Shown here one piece after another: positions 41,942 to 50,842 of a DNA stretch of 64,000 nt. The first letter of the stretch is position 1. Each line of letters starts with the position of its first letter. Position numbers and translations under genes: made by a program. Below the pieces are notes generated by a model. That model made no database searches, was not told the DNA's origin, and was given only the letters and a program-made list of their open reading frames with translations. Origin of the DNA: Alphaproteobacteria bacterium (GTDB lineage Bacteria; Pseudomonadota; Alphaproteobacteria; MPNO01; UBA2964); assembly GCA_012103315.1 (NCBI GenBank), contig WLWZ01000008.1, positions 1 through 64,000 on the forward strand, given 5' to 3'.

Positions 41942-43110
41942 TACGCGGCCTCCTTCACGGCCTTAACAGCTTTTTCGGCTGCATCTCCAAGATCGTCGGC
42001 TGCGATAATTGGCAAGCCCGATTCTTCAAGAATTTTTTTACCAAGCTCAACATTCGTGCCAGCCAATCGAACCACCAGCGGGACTGTCAGGCTAACCTCG
42101 CGGGCAGCTGCAACGACACCCTCCGCAATGACATCACAGCGCATGATGCCGCCAAATATATTAACCAGCAGACCTTCAACGTTGGGGTCTGACAGAATGA
42201 GTTTAAATGCTGCCGTCACGCGCTCACGCGATGCGCCACCACCAACATCCAGGAAGTTTGCCGGCTCACCACCATAAAGCTTGATGATGTCCATGGTCGC
42301 CATGGCCAACCCGGCACCATTGACCATACAGCCAATATTGCCATCGAGTTTGACGTAGTTGAGGTCGAACTTTGCGGCTTCCAGTTCCGTTGGATCTTCT
42401 TCGCTCTCGTCACGTAACTCCGCAATGTCTTTATGACGGAACAAAGCGTTATCATCGAAGTTCATTTTCGCATCAAGCGCGATAACGTCACCGGCACCGG
42501 TAACCACCAGCGGGTTGATCTCGACAATCGAAGCATCAAGCTGTTCAAAAGCGGTATACATCGCCATTAGGAACTTCACAGCTGACTTGACCTGATTTCC
42601 CTCAAGACCCAACCCAAAAGCGATCTTGCGGGCATGAAATGCCTGCATGCCACAAGCCGGGTCAATCGCGACTTTGAGAATTTTCTCCGGGGTCTCGGCA
42701 GCGACTTCTTCAATTTCCATACCGCCTTCAGTGGACGCCATGATGGTCACCTGGCTGGTGACACGGTCGATCAGAAGACCGAGATAAAGTTCGCGGGCGA
42801 TATCGCAGCCGTCTTCGACGTAGACACGACCGACTTCCTTGCCCTCAGGACCTGTCTGGTGTGTTACCAGCGTCATCCCGATCATTTCATCGGCAAGCTG
42901 TTTTACCTCATCAATTGATTTGGCGAGCTTTACACCTCCACCTTTGCCGCGTCCCCCGGCATGGATCTGTGATTTAACAACCCAAACCGGACCACCAAGG
43001 TCTTCGGCCACATTAACTGCCTCATCAGGAGTATACGCGACACCCCCCTTTGGCACGGCGACCCCAAAGCCCCGAAGGACTTCCTTGGCCTGATATTCAT
43101 GAATATTCAT
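41941..43110 (-). CDS. sucC: Succinyl-CoA synthetase beta subunit
   Basis: The nucleotide-binding subunit of the ATP- or GTP-forming succinyl-CoA synthetase. It has an ATP-grasp domain with [20 protein letters not shown] at the start and [16 protein letters not shown] near 45, and the C-terminal [16 protein letters not shown] near 325. At 389 residues it is complete. It follows mdh by about 32 bases and overlaps sucD by one base. Confidence 0.97.
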   Translation of the reverse strand: MNIHEYQAKEVLRGFGVAVPKGGVAYTPDEAVNVAEDLGGPVWVVKSQIHAGGRGKGGGVKLAKSIDEVKQLADEMIGMTLVTHQTGPEGKEVGRVYVEDGCDIARELYLGLLIDRVTSQVTIMASTEGGMEIEEVAAETPEKILKVAIDPACGMQAFHARKIAFGLGLEGNQVKSAVKFLMAMYTAFEQLDASIVEINPLVVTGAGDVIALDAKMNFDDNALFRHKDIAELRDESEEDPTELEAAKFDLNYVKLDGNIGCMVNGAGLAMATMDIIKLYGGEPANFLDVGGGASRERVTAAFKLILSDPNVEGLLVNIFGGIMRCDVIAEGVVAAAREVSLTVPLVVRLAGTNVELGKKILEESGLPIIAADDLGDAAEKAVKAVKEAA

Positions 43111-43142
43111 GCGCGACTAGCCTTTGATCTTTTGTCAGAAAA

Positions 43143-44168
<1,026 letters not shown>

Positions 44169-44397
44169 TCAATCGATCGATTGGTTGTGTTCCACGACGT
44201 TATCAACCAGTAACAATGACTTTATGGTTAAGTTGGCCGCGACTGGCGCGTAACTACCTTTTTTGACTGAAAAGAGCAAGAAAAACGGGCGCAGAATCAC
44301 CAAATAACCGTCAAAACTCTGTGCCGACGGAATTTAAAGCTCAATTGTAGAATTCGAGACCTGTTTCCGACGCCCATTGCGGCACCACCAACCCAAA

Positions 44398-45177
44398 TTA
44401 GCGTCGTTCGACCATGTGCATCTTGATCTCGGAAATCGCCTTCGCCGGATTCAGATGCTTCGGGCACGTCTTGGTGCAATTCATGATCGTATGGCAACGA
44501 TAAAGCCGGAAAGGGTCTTCCAGATTATCCAACCGTTCGCCGGTATCCTCATCACGCGAATCTGCAATCCAGCGATATGCCTGAAGCAACGCAGCGGGAC
44601 CAAGATAGCGATCGCCATTCCACCAATAGCTCGGGCAGCTCGTGGAACAGCAGAAACACAGAACGCATTCCCAAAGCCCATCTAGCTTGGCGCGTTCTTC
44701 AGGGCTTTGTAGCCGTTCTTTATCAGGTGGCGGCGGGCTGGTGGTTTTCAACCAAGGTTCAATTGACGTGTATTGCGCATAGGCACGTTTCAAATCAGGA
44801 ACCAGGTCTTTGACCACTTCCATATGCGGCAACGGATAAACCTTGGCGTCGCCACTAATTTCATCAATCGCCTTAATACAGGACAACGTATTGGTCCCAT
44901 CAACGTTCATCGCACAGGAACCACACACCCCTTCACGGCACGACCGGCGGAAAGTCAGCGTTGAATCCATCTCATTTTTAATCTTGATCAGTGCATCAAG
45001 AACCATCGGCCCGCAAGTATCCATGTCGACTTCATAGGTATCGACACTGGGATTGTTCCCACTATCCGGGTCATAGCGATAGACCTGAAAGCGTTTGATA
45101 TTGGTCGCACCGTCGGGAGCCTTGTGGGTCTTCCCGGTACTTACCTTTGAATTGGCGGGGAGCGCAAATTCAGCCAT
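44398..45177 (-). CDS. sdhB: Succinate dehydrogenase iron-sulfur subunit
   Basis: The electron-transfer subunit of complex II. The [2Fe-2S] cysteines lie in [16 protein letters not shown] near 60-75 with a further Cys in SCIKA, the [4Fe-4S] motif [13 protein letters not shown] is near 167-180, and the [3Fe-4S] motif is [12 protein letters not shown] near 228-240. The 259 residues match alphaproteobacterial SdhB. It is the last gene of sdhCDAB, 68 bases after sdhA. The 238 bases between it and mdh hold no clear terminator. Confidence 0.97.
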   Translation of the reverse strand: MAEFALPANSKVSTGKTHKAPDGATNIKRFQVYRYDPDSGNNPSVDTYEVDMDTCGPMVLDALIKIKNEMDSTLTFRRSCREGVCGSCAMNVDGTNTLSCIKAIDEISGDAKVYPLPHMEVVKDLVPDLKRAYAQYTSIEPWLKTTSPPPPDKERLQSPEERAKLDGLWECVLCFCCSTSCPSYWWNGDRYLGPAALLQAYRWIADSRDEDTGERLDNLEDPFRLYRCHTIMNCTKTCPKHLNPAKAISEIKMHMVERR

Positions 45178-45245
45178 GTCTTATCCTCGTTGAAGCCTTA
45201 ACTGTGGCATCGATATCTAAAAAAAGCGGTTAGCAATATTCGACC

Positions 45246-47048
45246 TTAGTAAACGCGTGCTTTTGGCGGCACTGCCTCAACATCATCACTGAGCGTTTCA
45301 TTGTGCACAGGGCGATAATCGAACCGGCTGGTGCCATCGTCATTAAGCCACGCAACTGTATGTTTCATCCAGTTCTCATCATCGCGATCGGGATAATCTT
45401 CCCGTGCATGACCGCCGCGGCTTTCTTTACGGTTAATCGCACCATGAATACTGACCAATGCCTGTTGCAACAGATTATCAAATTCAAGCGTCTCAACCAG
45501 ATCCGAATTCCAAATCATGCCGCGATCTGCGATCTTGAGGTTTTCTTTCTGTGACCAAACCTTGGCCATTTTCTCAACGCCTTCCGCCATAATCTCTTCA
45601 GTTCGAAAAACCGCACAATGCGCCTGCATGGTGCGTTGCATTTCAAGCCGTATTTCAGCCGTCGTAGTATCACCGTCGCCATGTCGACGATCATCCAGCC
45701 AATCCAGTGCGTTATCGCCAGCATCTGCTGGCAATTCAGCCTGTTTAGCGCCCGGTGTTAGCATCTCCGCACAACGGTCAGCTGCCGCACGACCGAACAC
45801 CACCAAATCAAGCAACGAGTTTGAGCCAAGTCTATTAGCACCATGGACCGACACGCAGGCCGCTTCACCTACGGCCATTAAACCAGGCACCACAACATCA
45901 GGGTCATCACCTTCGGGGATCAAGGCTTCGCCACGATAGTTCGTCGGAACACCACCCATATTGTAATGCACAGTCGGCAGTACCGGGATTGGCTCACGCG
46001 TTACATCAACATTGGCAAAAATACGCGCCGTTTCTGAAATACCCGGCAGGCGTTCATTGATCACGTCCGGCTCCAAATGCTCAATATGCAAATGGATGTA
46101 ATCCTTATCTGGACCGACACCGCGGCCTTCATTCATCTCAACCGTCATAGAACGGCTGACCACATCGCGCGACGCGAGGTCTTTTGCATGTGGTGCGTAA
46201 CGCTCCATAAACCGTTCGCCCTCTGAGTTGGTCAGATAACCACCCTCACCACGGACTCCCTCAGTGATCAGCGCGCCAGCACCGTAAATCCCTGTGGGAT
46301 GGAACTGAATGAATTCCATATCCTGCAGCGGTAGTCCAGCGCGGAGCACCATGGCACTGCCATCACCGGTTTGCGTGTGGGCGCCAGTACATGAGAAATA
46401 GCTGCGGCCATAGCCGCCTGTGGCAACGATGACAGTTTGCGCCCGAAAACGATGGATTGTTCCGTCATCCAGGTTCCACGCCATGACACCAGCGATCTTG
46501 CCATCCACGTCATGAATCAAATCTAGCGCGAAATATTCAATAAAGAACTCTGCCTGATTACGCAGCGACTGCTGATACAGGGTATGCAAAATCGCATGAC
46601 CGGTCCGATCAGCGGCCGCGCATGTACGATGTGCCGGCGGTCCTTCACCGTATTCAGTTGTCATTCCCCCAAAGGGGCGCTGGTAAATCGTGCCTTCATC
46701 GGTGCGCGAGAACGGCACGCCGTAATGTTCAAGCTCAATCACCGACGGCATGGCTTCGCGACACATATATTCAATCGCGTCTTGGTCGCCGAGCCAATCA
46801 GCACCTTTTACGGTGTCATAGAAATGCCAACGCCAGTCGTCCTTTCCCATATTGCCGAGCGCAGCTGAAATGCCACCCTGGGCCGCAACAGTGTGACTGC
46901 GTGTTGGAAAGACTTTGGTAATGCAAGCGGTCTTCAGCCCCTGCAGGGCCAAGCCAAAGGTCGCCCTGAGACCTGCGCCACCGGCGCCAAGCACCACAAC
47001 GTCATAGGTGTGATCGATAATGTCGTAAGACTTGCCGGAATTAGCCAT
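45246..47048 (-). CDS. sdhA: Succinate dehydrogenase flavoprotein subunit
   Basis: The FAD subunit of complex II, which oxidises succinate. The FAD motif [16 protein letters not shown] lies near residue 20, and the covalent FAD histidine is in [19 protein letters not shown] near 50-68. The active-site region [21 protein letters not shown] is near 252-272, with the substrate-binding segment [15 protein letters not shown] near 405. At 600 residues it is complete. It lies 6 bases after sdhD and before sdhB. Confidence 0.98.
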   Translation of the reverse strand: MANSGKSYDIIDHTYDVVVLGAGGAGLRATFGLALQGLKTACITKVFPTRSHTVAAQGGISAALGNMGKDDWRWHFYDTVKGADWLGDQDAIEYMCREAMPSVIELEHYGVPFSRTDEGTIYQRPFGGMTTEYGEGPPAHRTCAAADRTGHAILHTLYQQSLRNQAEFFIEYFALDLIHDVDGKIAGVMAWNLDDGTIHRFRAQTVIVATGGYGRSYFSCTGAHTQTGDGSAMVLRAGLPLQDMEFIQFHPTGIYGAGALITEGVRGEGGYLTNSEGERFMERYAPHAKDLASRDVVSRSMTVEMNEGRGVGPDKDYIHLHIEHLEPDVINERLPGISETARIFANVDVTREPIPVLPTVHYNMGGVPTNYRGEALIPEGDDPDVVVPGLMAVGEAACVSVHGANRLGSNSLLDLVVFGRAAADRCAEMLTPGAKQAELPADAGDNALDWLDDRRHGDGDTTTAEIRLEMQRTMQAHCAVFRTEEIMAEGVEKMAKVWSQKENLKIADRGMIWNSDLVETLEFDNLLQQALVSIHGAINRKESRGGHAREDYPDRDDENWMKHTVAWLNDDGTSRFDYRPVHNETLSDDVEAVPPKARVY

Positions 47049-47054
47049 GGAGTA

Positions 47055-47435
47055 TCAACCTGCGAACGCAATTTTAAGGATGGCAAATAGCGAAATCGCT
47101 GCCAACGCAATCGCCGCAAACTTAACGACAATGATGGAAGCAACTTTCAACCATTCGGTATGAACATAGTCTTCGATGACGACCTGCAGCCCAAGCTGCA
47201 TATGGTGAAACACCGCGATAATCATCAATATAAGGAGAACGGAAGTTACTGGGTTGGCAATCCAAGCCTGTACCGCCTTCACGTCAGCGCCAGCGAGATG
47301 AGCAATATTGATGACGAGCCAAAGCATCAGAGGGACCAACGCAATAGCGGTCAGTCTCTGTGCCCACCAATGTGCGACACCTTCTTTGGCAGAGCCAAGG
47401 CCGCGGACTTTTCCGAGATCGGTGCGTAAACTCAT
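47055..47435 (-). CDS. sdhD: Succinate dehydrogenase membrane anchor subunit SdhD
   Basis: A 126-residue anchor subunit with three membrane helices. The start ATG 47435 gives MSLRTDLGKVRGLGSAKEGVAHWWAQRLTAIAL, where the H-x-x-x-Q-R region is near the quinone site, and HHMQLGLQVVIEDYVH near residue 80 is the haem-side motif of the family. It overlaps sdhC by one base (TAATG). An upstream in-frame extension to 47465 lies within sdhC and is not conserved-looking. It helps bind ubiquinone and haem b. Confidence 0.93.
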   Translation of the reverse strand: MSLRTDLGKVRGLGSAKEGVAHWWAQRLTAIALVPLMLWLVINIAHLAGADVKAVQAWIANPVTSVLLILMIIAVFHHMQLGLQVVIEDYVHTEWLKVASIIVVKFAAIALAAISLFAILKIAFAG

Positions 47436-47830
47436 TATAGCGCCCCCATCGAATGATATCCGCAAACCCAGGAAGAAACGGTCAGGACAATAGCCGCCAC
47501 AATCACGATCCAGCCTGAACGGTAAGCCGAAGGCAGATCAAGCCCTTTGCCCATATCCCAGAACAAATGCCGGATGCCGTTACACAGGTGATAAAACAAC
47601 GCAAAAGACCAGCCAAAAAGGAGTAGGCGACCAAACCAGCTGCCAATGATTGTCTGTATTGTTGTAAAGGCTTCGCCGCCCAAGGATGCTGCAACTAGCC
47701 ACCAAACAAGAAGCAATGTACCCACGGCCAATGCAACGCCTGTCATGCGATGCATAATTGAAAGGGTGGATGTTAGCTGTGGCTTATAAACTTGGAGATG
47801 CGGAGAAAGCGGACGCTCTCGGGTGTCCAT
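47435..47830 (-). CDS. sdhC: Succinate dehydrogenase cytochrome b556 subunit SdhC
   Basis: A 131-residue membrane subunit with three helices. The family start RPLSPHLQVYKPQLTSTLSIMHRMTG lies near residue 5-30 with the quinone-site Ser and Arg, and the haem-binding motif HLCNGIRHLFWDMG is near 85. I chose ATG 47830 over an upstream codon at 47863, because the conserved region begins there and GGGAAG precedes it. It is first in sdhCDAB, whose promoter should lie within the long gap upstream. Confidence 0.94.
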   Translation of the reverse strand: MDTRERPLSPHLQVYKPQLTSTLSIMHRMTGVALAVGTLLLVWWLVAASLGGEAFTTIQTIIGSWFGRLLLFGWSFALFYHLCNGIRHLFWDMGKGLDLPSAYRSGWIVIVAAIVLTVSSWVCGYHSMGAL

Positions 47831-48358
47831 TACACTCTTCCCGTATTGTCGTTCGATGCGCAATTGGCGTCATACCCGCGCTTCTTCAATTTGTTTAGAC
47901 CTTCGCCCATCGCTAGTCAATTCTGTCAGCTACATTCATACTTACCCATTTATATACAGAACATTCCTTAACAGGATCAGTAAGTTGCAGGCACTCTTCT
48001 AAAACCCGCATAAACCATACGTCTCCGTATTGTGTGTAATCTTGTGGATGAAATGTTTAGGAGTTGGGGAAAGGTGCATTCTTTATGCACAAGAAATTTG
48101 ACGAATCACCCAGATAATCATTGCCCAAATTGGCCATCCTTTAGAACATTTCAAGACGTGAGAGCGTATGAATCATTTAGACGCTGTTGCAGCAACGGGG
48201 AGGTCGCAAGACCATTGATCTATAGCGTTGCAGCGAATGAGTGATTCGCCGATCCAGTAGTCACCCACGGCGGGCTTGCCGCAAGGGAAGACCATGTGGG
48301 CCTTGGCTGGAACGCAGACCGCCATGGCGAGCAGGAAACGCATAGGGAGATCTCCAGA
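47831..48358. other. Gene-poor stretch upstream of sdhC; contents and a possible small gene
   Basis: This stretch is part of the only gap longer than 300 bases in the window. The first 170 bases upstream of sdhC are AT-rich and must hold the sdh promoter, but I cannot place a convincing -35/-10 pair. A small hairpin GTGCAT/ATGCAC lies at about 48074-48090. I find no tRNA, tmRNA, 6S or RNase P signature. Part of it, 48173-48343, may encode a tiny secreted peptide (separate entry). Confidence 0.5.
48173..48343 (-). CDS. Possible 56-residue exported peptide
   Basis: I do not recognise this product. The ATG at 48343 has GGAG 8 bases upstream. It encodes MRFLLAMAVCVPAKAHMVFP, a short hydrophobic start that could serve as a signal, followed by CGKPAVGDYWIG and ending VAATASK, with four cysteines in all. 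It follows the stop of a probably frameshifted reading frame by 15 bases. It may be a real small gene, a truncated remnant, or chance; sequence alone does not decide. Confidence 0.3.
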   Translation of the reverse strand: MRFLLAMAVCVPAKAHMVFPCGKPAVGDYWIGESLIRCNAIDQWSCDLPVAATASK

Positions 48359-48776
48359 TCAACTTATGCGCCGCTTGCCGCCGAAAGACAGTGTGTAGTG
48401 CCGCTGGTCAAAACCTGTTTTCGAATAGGGGCTGATTGATAGCGCGACAGGATGTTGGAGACGGCTGCAGACCATCCAGGGGGTTTCACCTGCTATCGGG
48501 TCGTTGTGACAGGGTTACGTCCTGGGCCTCCCTATTGGGCGGATTCTGTCGCCGAAAGGTTTCGTCTCGCCGCTTAGGGACGCCGCCCATCGGCAGCTGG
48601 AAAACTGGCATGACTGTCTCGCCACAGTCCTTGCCTAGGTGCCAGCCGCTTGTGGGAACGTCACGGACCTTTTGTTGGAGATTGGTATCGTCTAAGCACT
48701 TGTTGCCAAGATCGATACTAGCGCTGAGCAGGTCGGGCGTCTTTGCCGAGGCCGCCAATCTGATTGGCACTCTCAT
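48359..48776 (-). pseudogene. Probable decayed gene, two frames joined by a one-base shift
   Basis: The minus strand from ATG 48776 is open for 96 codons (MRVPIRLAASAKTPDL, with SGWHLGKDCGETVMPVFQLP in the middle). Near a CCC run at 48512-48514, a shift of one base would carry the reading into a second open frame of 50 codons ending at 48359 with HYTLSFGGKRRIS, a C terminus that looks protein-like. The combined product would be about 138 residues. I cannot name a family. This may be a pseudogene with a one-base insertion, or the two frames may be unrelated chance openings. Confidence 0.3.
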
Positions 48777-48810
48777 GCGCTTTCACGGCCAGAAGTCTTT
48801 CGAGACTTCA

Positions 48811-48850
48811 GAGACGCCGGGTCTTCGATGGCCCGGCGTCTCGCCGTTTT
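48811..48850 (+). terminator. Strong hairpin with T run, terminator-like
   Basis: A perfect 11-base inverted repeat GAGACGCCGGG/CCCGGCGTCTC (48811-48821 and 48832-48842) is followed on the plus strand by GCCGTTTT. No gene that it would terminate is visible upstream on that strand. On the minus strand it sits 36 bases past the end of the CitE-like gene but has no T run there. It may end a transcript in either direction. Confidence 0.6.
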
Positions 48851-48877
48851 AAGATAGAATTTGTATCGCTCGAGCAG

Positions 48878-49774
48878 TTATGGCGAAGCCGCTTCCAGCG
48901 CTTTAATTGTCTTGGCCATCTGTACCAATCGCTGCGCTTCTTCGACATGAAGCCCTTCAACGAGCTGACCATCGACCAAGGTTACACCCTTACCTTCGGC
49001 AAGCGCTGTTTCGTGAGCCACGGAAATTTTATGAGCCCAGGCAATTTCCTCTTCCGATGGCCCGAAGATTGCATTGGCACCTGATACGGTTTTGGGATGC
49101 AATAATGTCTTGCCATCAAACCCCATAGAGCGTCCCTGCCGACAGGATTCGAGAAACCCTTCATCGTCCGAAAGGTCAAAGAAGGGGCTATCCAGAACGG
49201 TCAGGCCATTCGCCCTAGCGGCAAGAACGCAAAGCTGAATACTTGTCATCAAAGGAAGGCGATCCGGCATGTGCTGCGCCCGCAGATCCTTTGTCAGATC
49301 GGCAGAACCAATAAGAAGGGCACCAACGCGCGGGTGTGACGAGGCAATTGCGTTGACGTTGAGAACACCGTGTGCCGTTTCAATCATGCACCAAATTTGC
49401 ATATCTGTAGGAGCTTTAGCTGCCTCCATGAGCTTGACGATCGCAATGACGGTGTCAGCGGAATCAACCTTGGGAACCACCAACATGTTGGCGCCTGATG
49501 TCGCAATCGCCTCGACATCTGGTTCATGCCATTCACTGCCAGTGCCATTAATTCTGACTCCGATTTCGCGCGCGCCATATCCACCTTCACCCAGCACCCG
49601 AAGAATATTTGCCCGCGCCGTCTCTTTTGCATCGGGTGCAACGCCATCTTCCAAATCCATTATCAGAATATCAGCCGGCACCTCCCGGCCTTTTTCCAAC
49701 GCCCGTTCATTGGCCCCTGGGGTATACATGGCGCTGCGGCGTGGACGATCTGTAATTGAAGTGTCGCTAGACAT
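48878..49774 (-). CDS. HpcH/HpaI aldolase / citrate lyase beta-like family protein (CitE-like)
   Basis: A 298-residue barrel of the CitE family, which includes citrate lyase beta subunit and malyl-CoA or citramalyl-CoA lyases and thioesterases. Visible are RRSAMYTPGANERALEKG at the start, the metal-binding DLEDGVAP near 42, VRINGTGSEWHEPDVEAI near 73, IETAHGVLNVNAIAS near 130, and GADLTKD-type GSADLTKDLRA near 155. There is no adjacent citrate lyase alpha or gamma gene, so a stand-alone CoA-ester lyase or thioesterase is more likely than citrate lyase. Its position beside sdhCDAB fits a link to C4 acids or glyoxylate, as inference only. Confidence 0.85.
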   Translation of the reverse strand: MSSDTSITDRPRRSAMYTPGANERALEKGREVPADILIMDLEDGVAPDAKETARANILRVLGEGGYGAREIGVRINGTGSEWHEPDVEAIATSGANMLVVPKVDSADTVIAIVKLMEAAKAPTDMQIWCMIETAHGVLNVNAIASSHPRVGALLIGSADLTKDLRAQHMPDRLPLMTSIQLCVLAARANGLTVLDSPFFDLSDDEGFLESCRQGRSMGFDGKTLLHPKTVSGANAIFGPSEEEIAWAHKISVAHETALAEGKGVTLVDGQLVEGLHVEEAQRLVQMAKTIKALEAASP

Positions 49775-49864
49775 TTATGAGCTCCTATAATTCTCAACCC
49801 ACACTATAGGCGCGTGACGGTCAGCCTCAAAGGCACGAGGAATAAATTTTAGTAATTCTTAAAT

Positions 49865-49899
49865 AGAAAAACGGCAGCTCCCGATTCTGGGGCTACCGT
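49865..49899 (-). terminator. Probable intrinsic terminator after the PEP-CTERM gene
   Basis: On the minus strand the hairpin ACGGTAGCCCC-AGAATC-GGGAGCTGCCGT (one mismatch and one bulge) is followed by TTTTTCT. It lies 26 bases past the stop of the PEP-CTERM protein gene. Confidence 0.65.
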
Positions 49900-49925
49900 C
49901 AATAGACAACAAGTACGGGTTCACT

Positions 49926-50678
49926 TCAGATTGCCCGTCGGCGTCTCCGCATATATCCAAGAGCAAATAATCCTGCACACATTACGGCCAAGCTACCCGG
50001 CTCGGGAACGTCGTTCGATGTCTGTGCCAAATTAGCGTTGATGTCGCCGTTGCCGGCATACAGTGTTGGACCAGCGTAACCAGCGGTCGTGTTGACATTC
50101 CAGCCAAGCCAGCCGGACAATCCAAGATTGATGTTCTTGCCGTTAGCGCCCTCGCCGAGCTGATATGGCAAACTTAAATCCGTTGGACGCTGATAAAGAT
50201 CGAGGGTTGCGCCCGCCAACAAGCCCGTACCCGTTAGGGTGCCAGTGCTAATGTCGAAATAGGTCCATGTGTCTGTGTCGACCGGGCCACCATTTTCGAC
50301 ATAAGCAGAAGAATAAAGCTCGCGCTTGCCGTCGAAACTCGCCGGCATGGTACGAAGATTGAAATCGATCTGAACGTCAAACGTCAACGTCGGGTCCGCC
50401 ACTGCGTATATCGACCCGGTCATCGTCGCGGTGCCAGCCGATGTGTCATGGACTAAAGAACCCAAACCACCAGATGATGGGGTGAATTGAAAATTCGTAT
50501 CAGCACTGCCGGAAACGAGCGCCGGAAGCCAGAAAGCATGTCCGCCGCTGCCGCCGTAATAAGTTGGATCAACGGGTGCCCCGGAGACGGCATAGCTTAC
50601 CACCGCGCTGTTTGCCGCAACGGGCAACAAACAGAAACTTACGAGGATAATACTGATCCAACGATTTAAGCGGTTCAC
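49926..50678 (-). CDS. PEP-CTERM sorting-domain exported protein
   Basis: A 250-residue exported protein with a signal peptide (MNRLNRWISIILVSFCLLP, ending NSA) and a C-terminal PEP-CTERM module: VPEPGSLAVM, a hydrophobic stretch, then the basic end MRRRRRAI. Such proteins are sorted by an exosortase to the outer surface, often together with exopolysaccharide. The body is rich in Gly, Ser, Thr and beta-strand patterns and has no recognised enzyme motif. I chose GTG 50678, preceded by TTGGAG, since the TTG at 50699 adds a non-signal leader. No exosortase gene lies in this window. It is divergent from nothing nearby; the TPR/SPINDLY gene lies upstream in the same direction. Confidence 0.88.
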   Translation of the reverse strand: MNRLNRWISIILVSFCLLPVAANSAVVSYAVSGAPVDPTYYGGSGGHAFWLPALVSGSADTNFQFTPSSGGLGSLVHDTSAGTATMTGSIYAVADPTLTFDVQIDFNLRTMPASFDGKRELYSSAYVENGGPVDTDTWTYFDISTGTLTGTGLLAGATLDLYQRPTDLSLPYQLGEGANGKNINLGLSGWLGWNVNTTAGYAGPTLYAGNGDINANLAQTSNDVPEPGSLAVMCAGLFALGYMRRRRRAI

Positions 50679-50842
50679 AACAAACTCCAAAACAAGCAAT
50701 TGCCTTGATATTTACGCAATTTTTATGCCGTTTTGGTTAATTTGTTATTTATCAATAGGTTAATAGACATTAAACCCGACAAAGATCGAGATGTCTAAAA
50801 TATTCCGTCAGTAAATGCTGTTTCTCGAAAAAGGAGATAGTT

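Noticed and set aside
48436..48852. A 138-codon plus-strand ORF in the long gap as a protein gene
   Set aside because: Its composition is Arg/Ser/Gly-rich with no start site signal, and it ends inside the hairpin. It was kept only as a possible RNA region.
47864..48877. tmRNA, 6S RNA, RNase P RNA or SRP RNA in the gap
   Set aside because: None of their conserved core sequences could be found on either strand.
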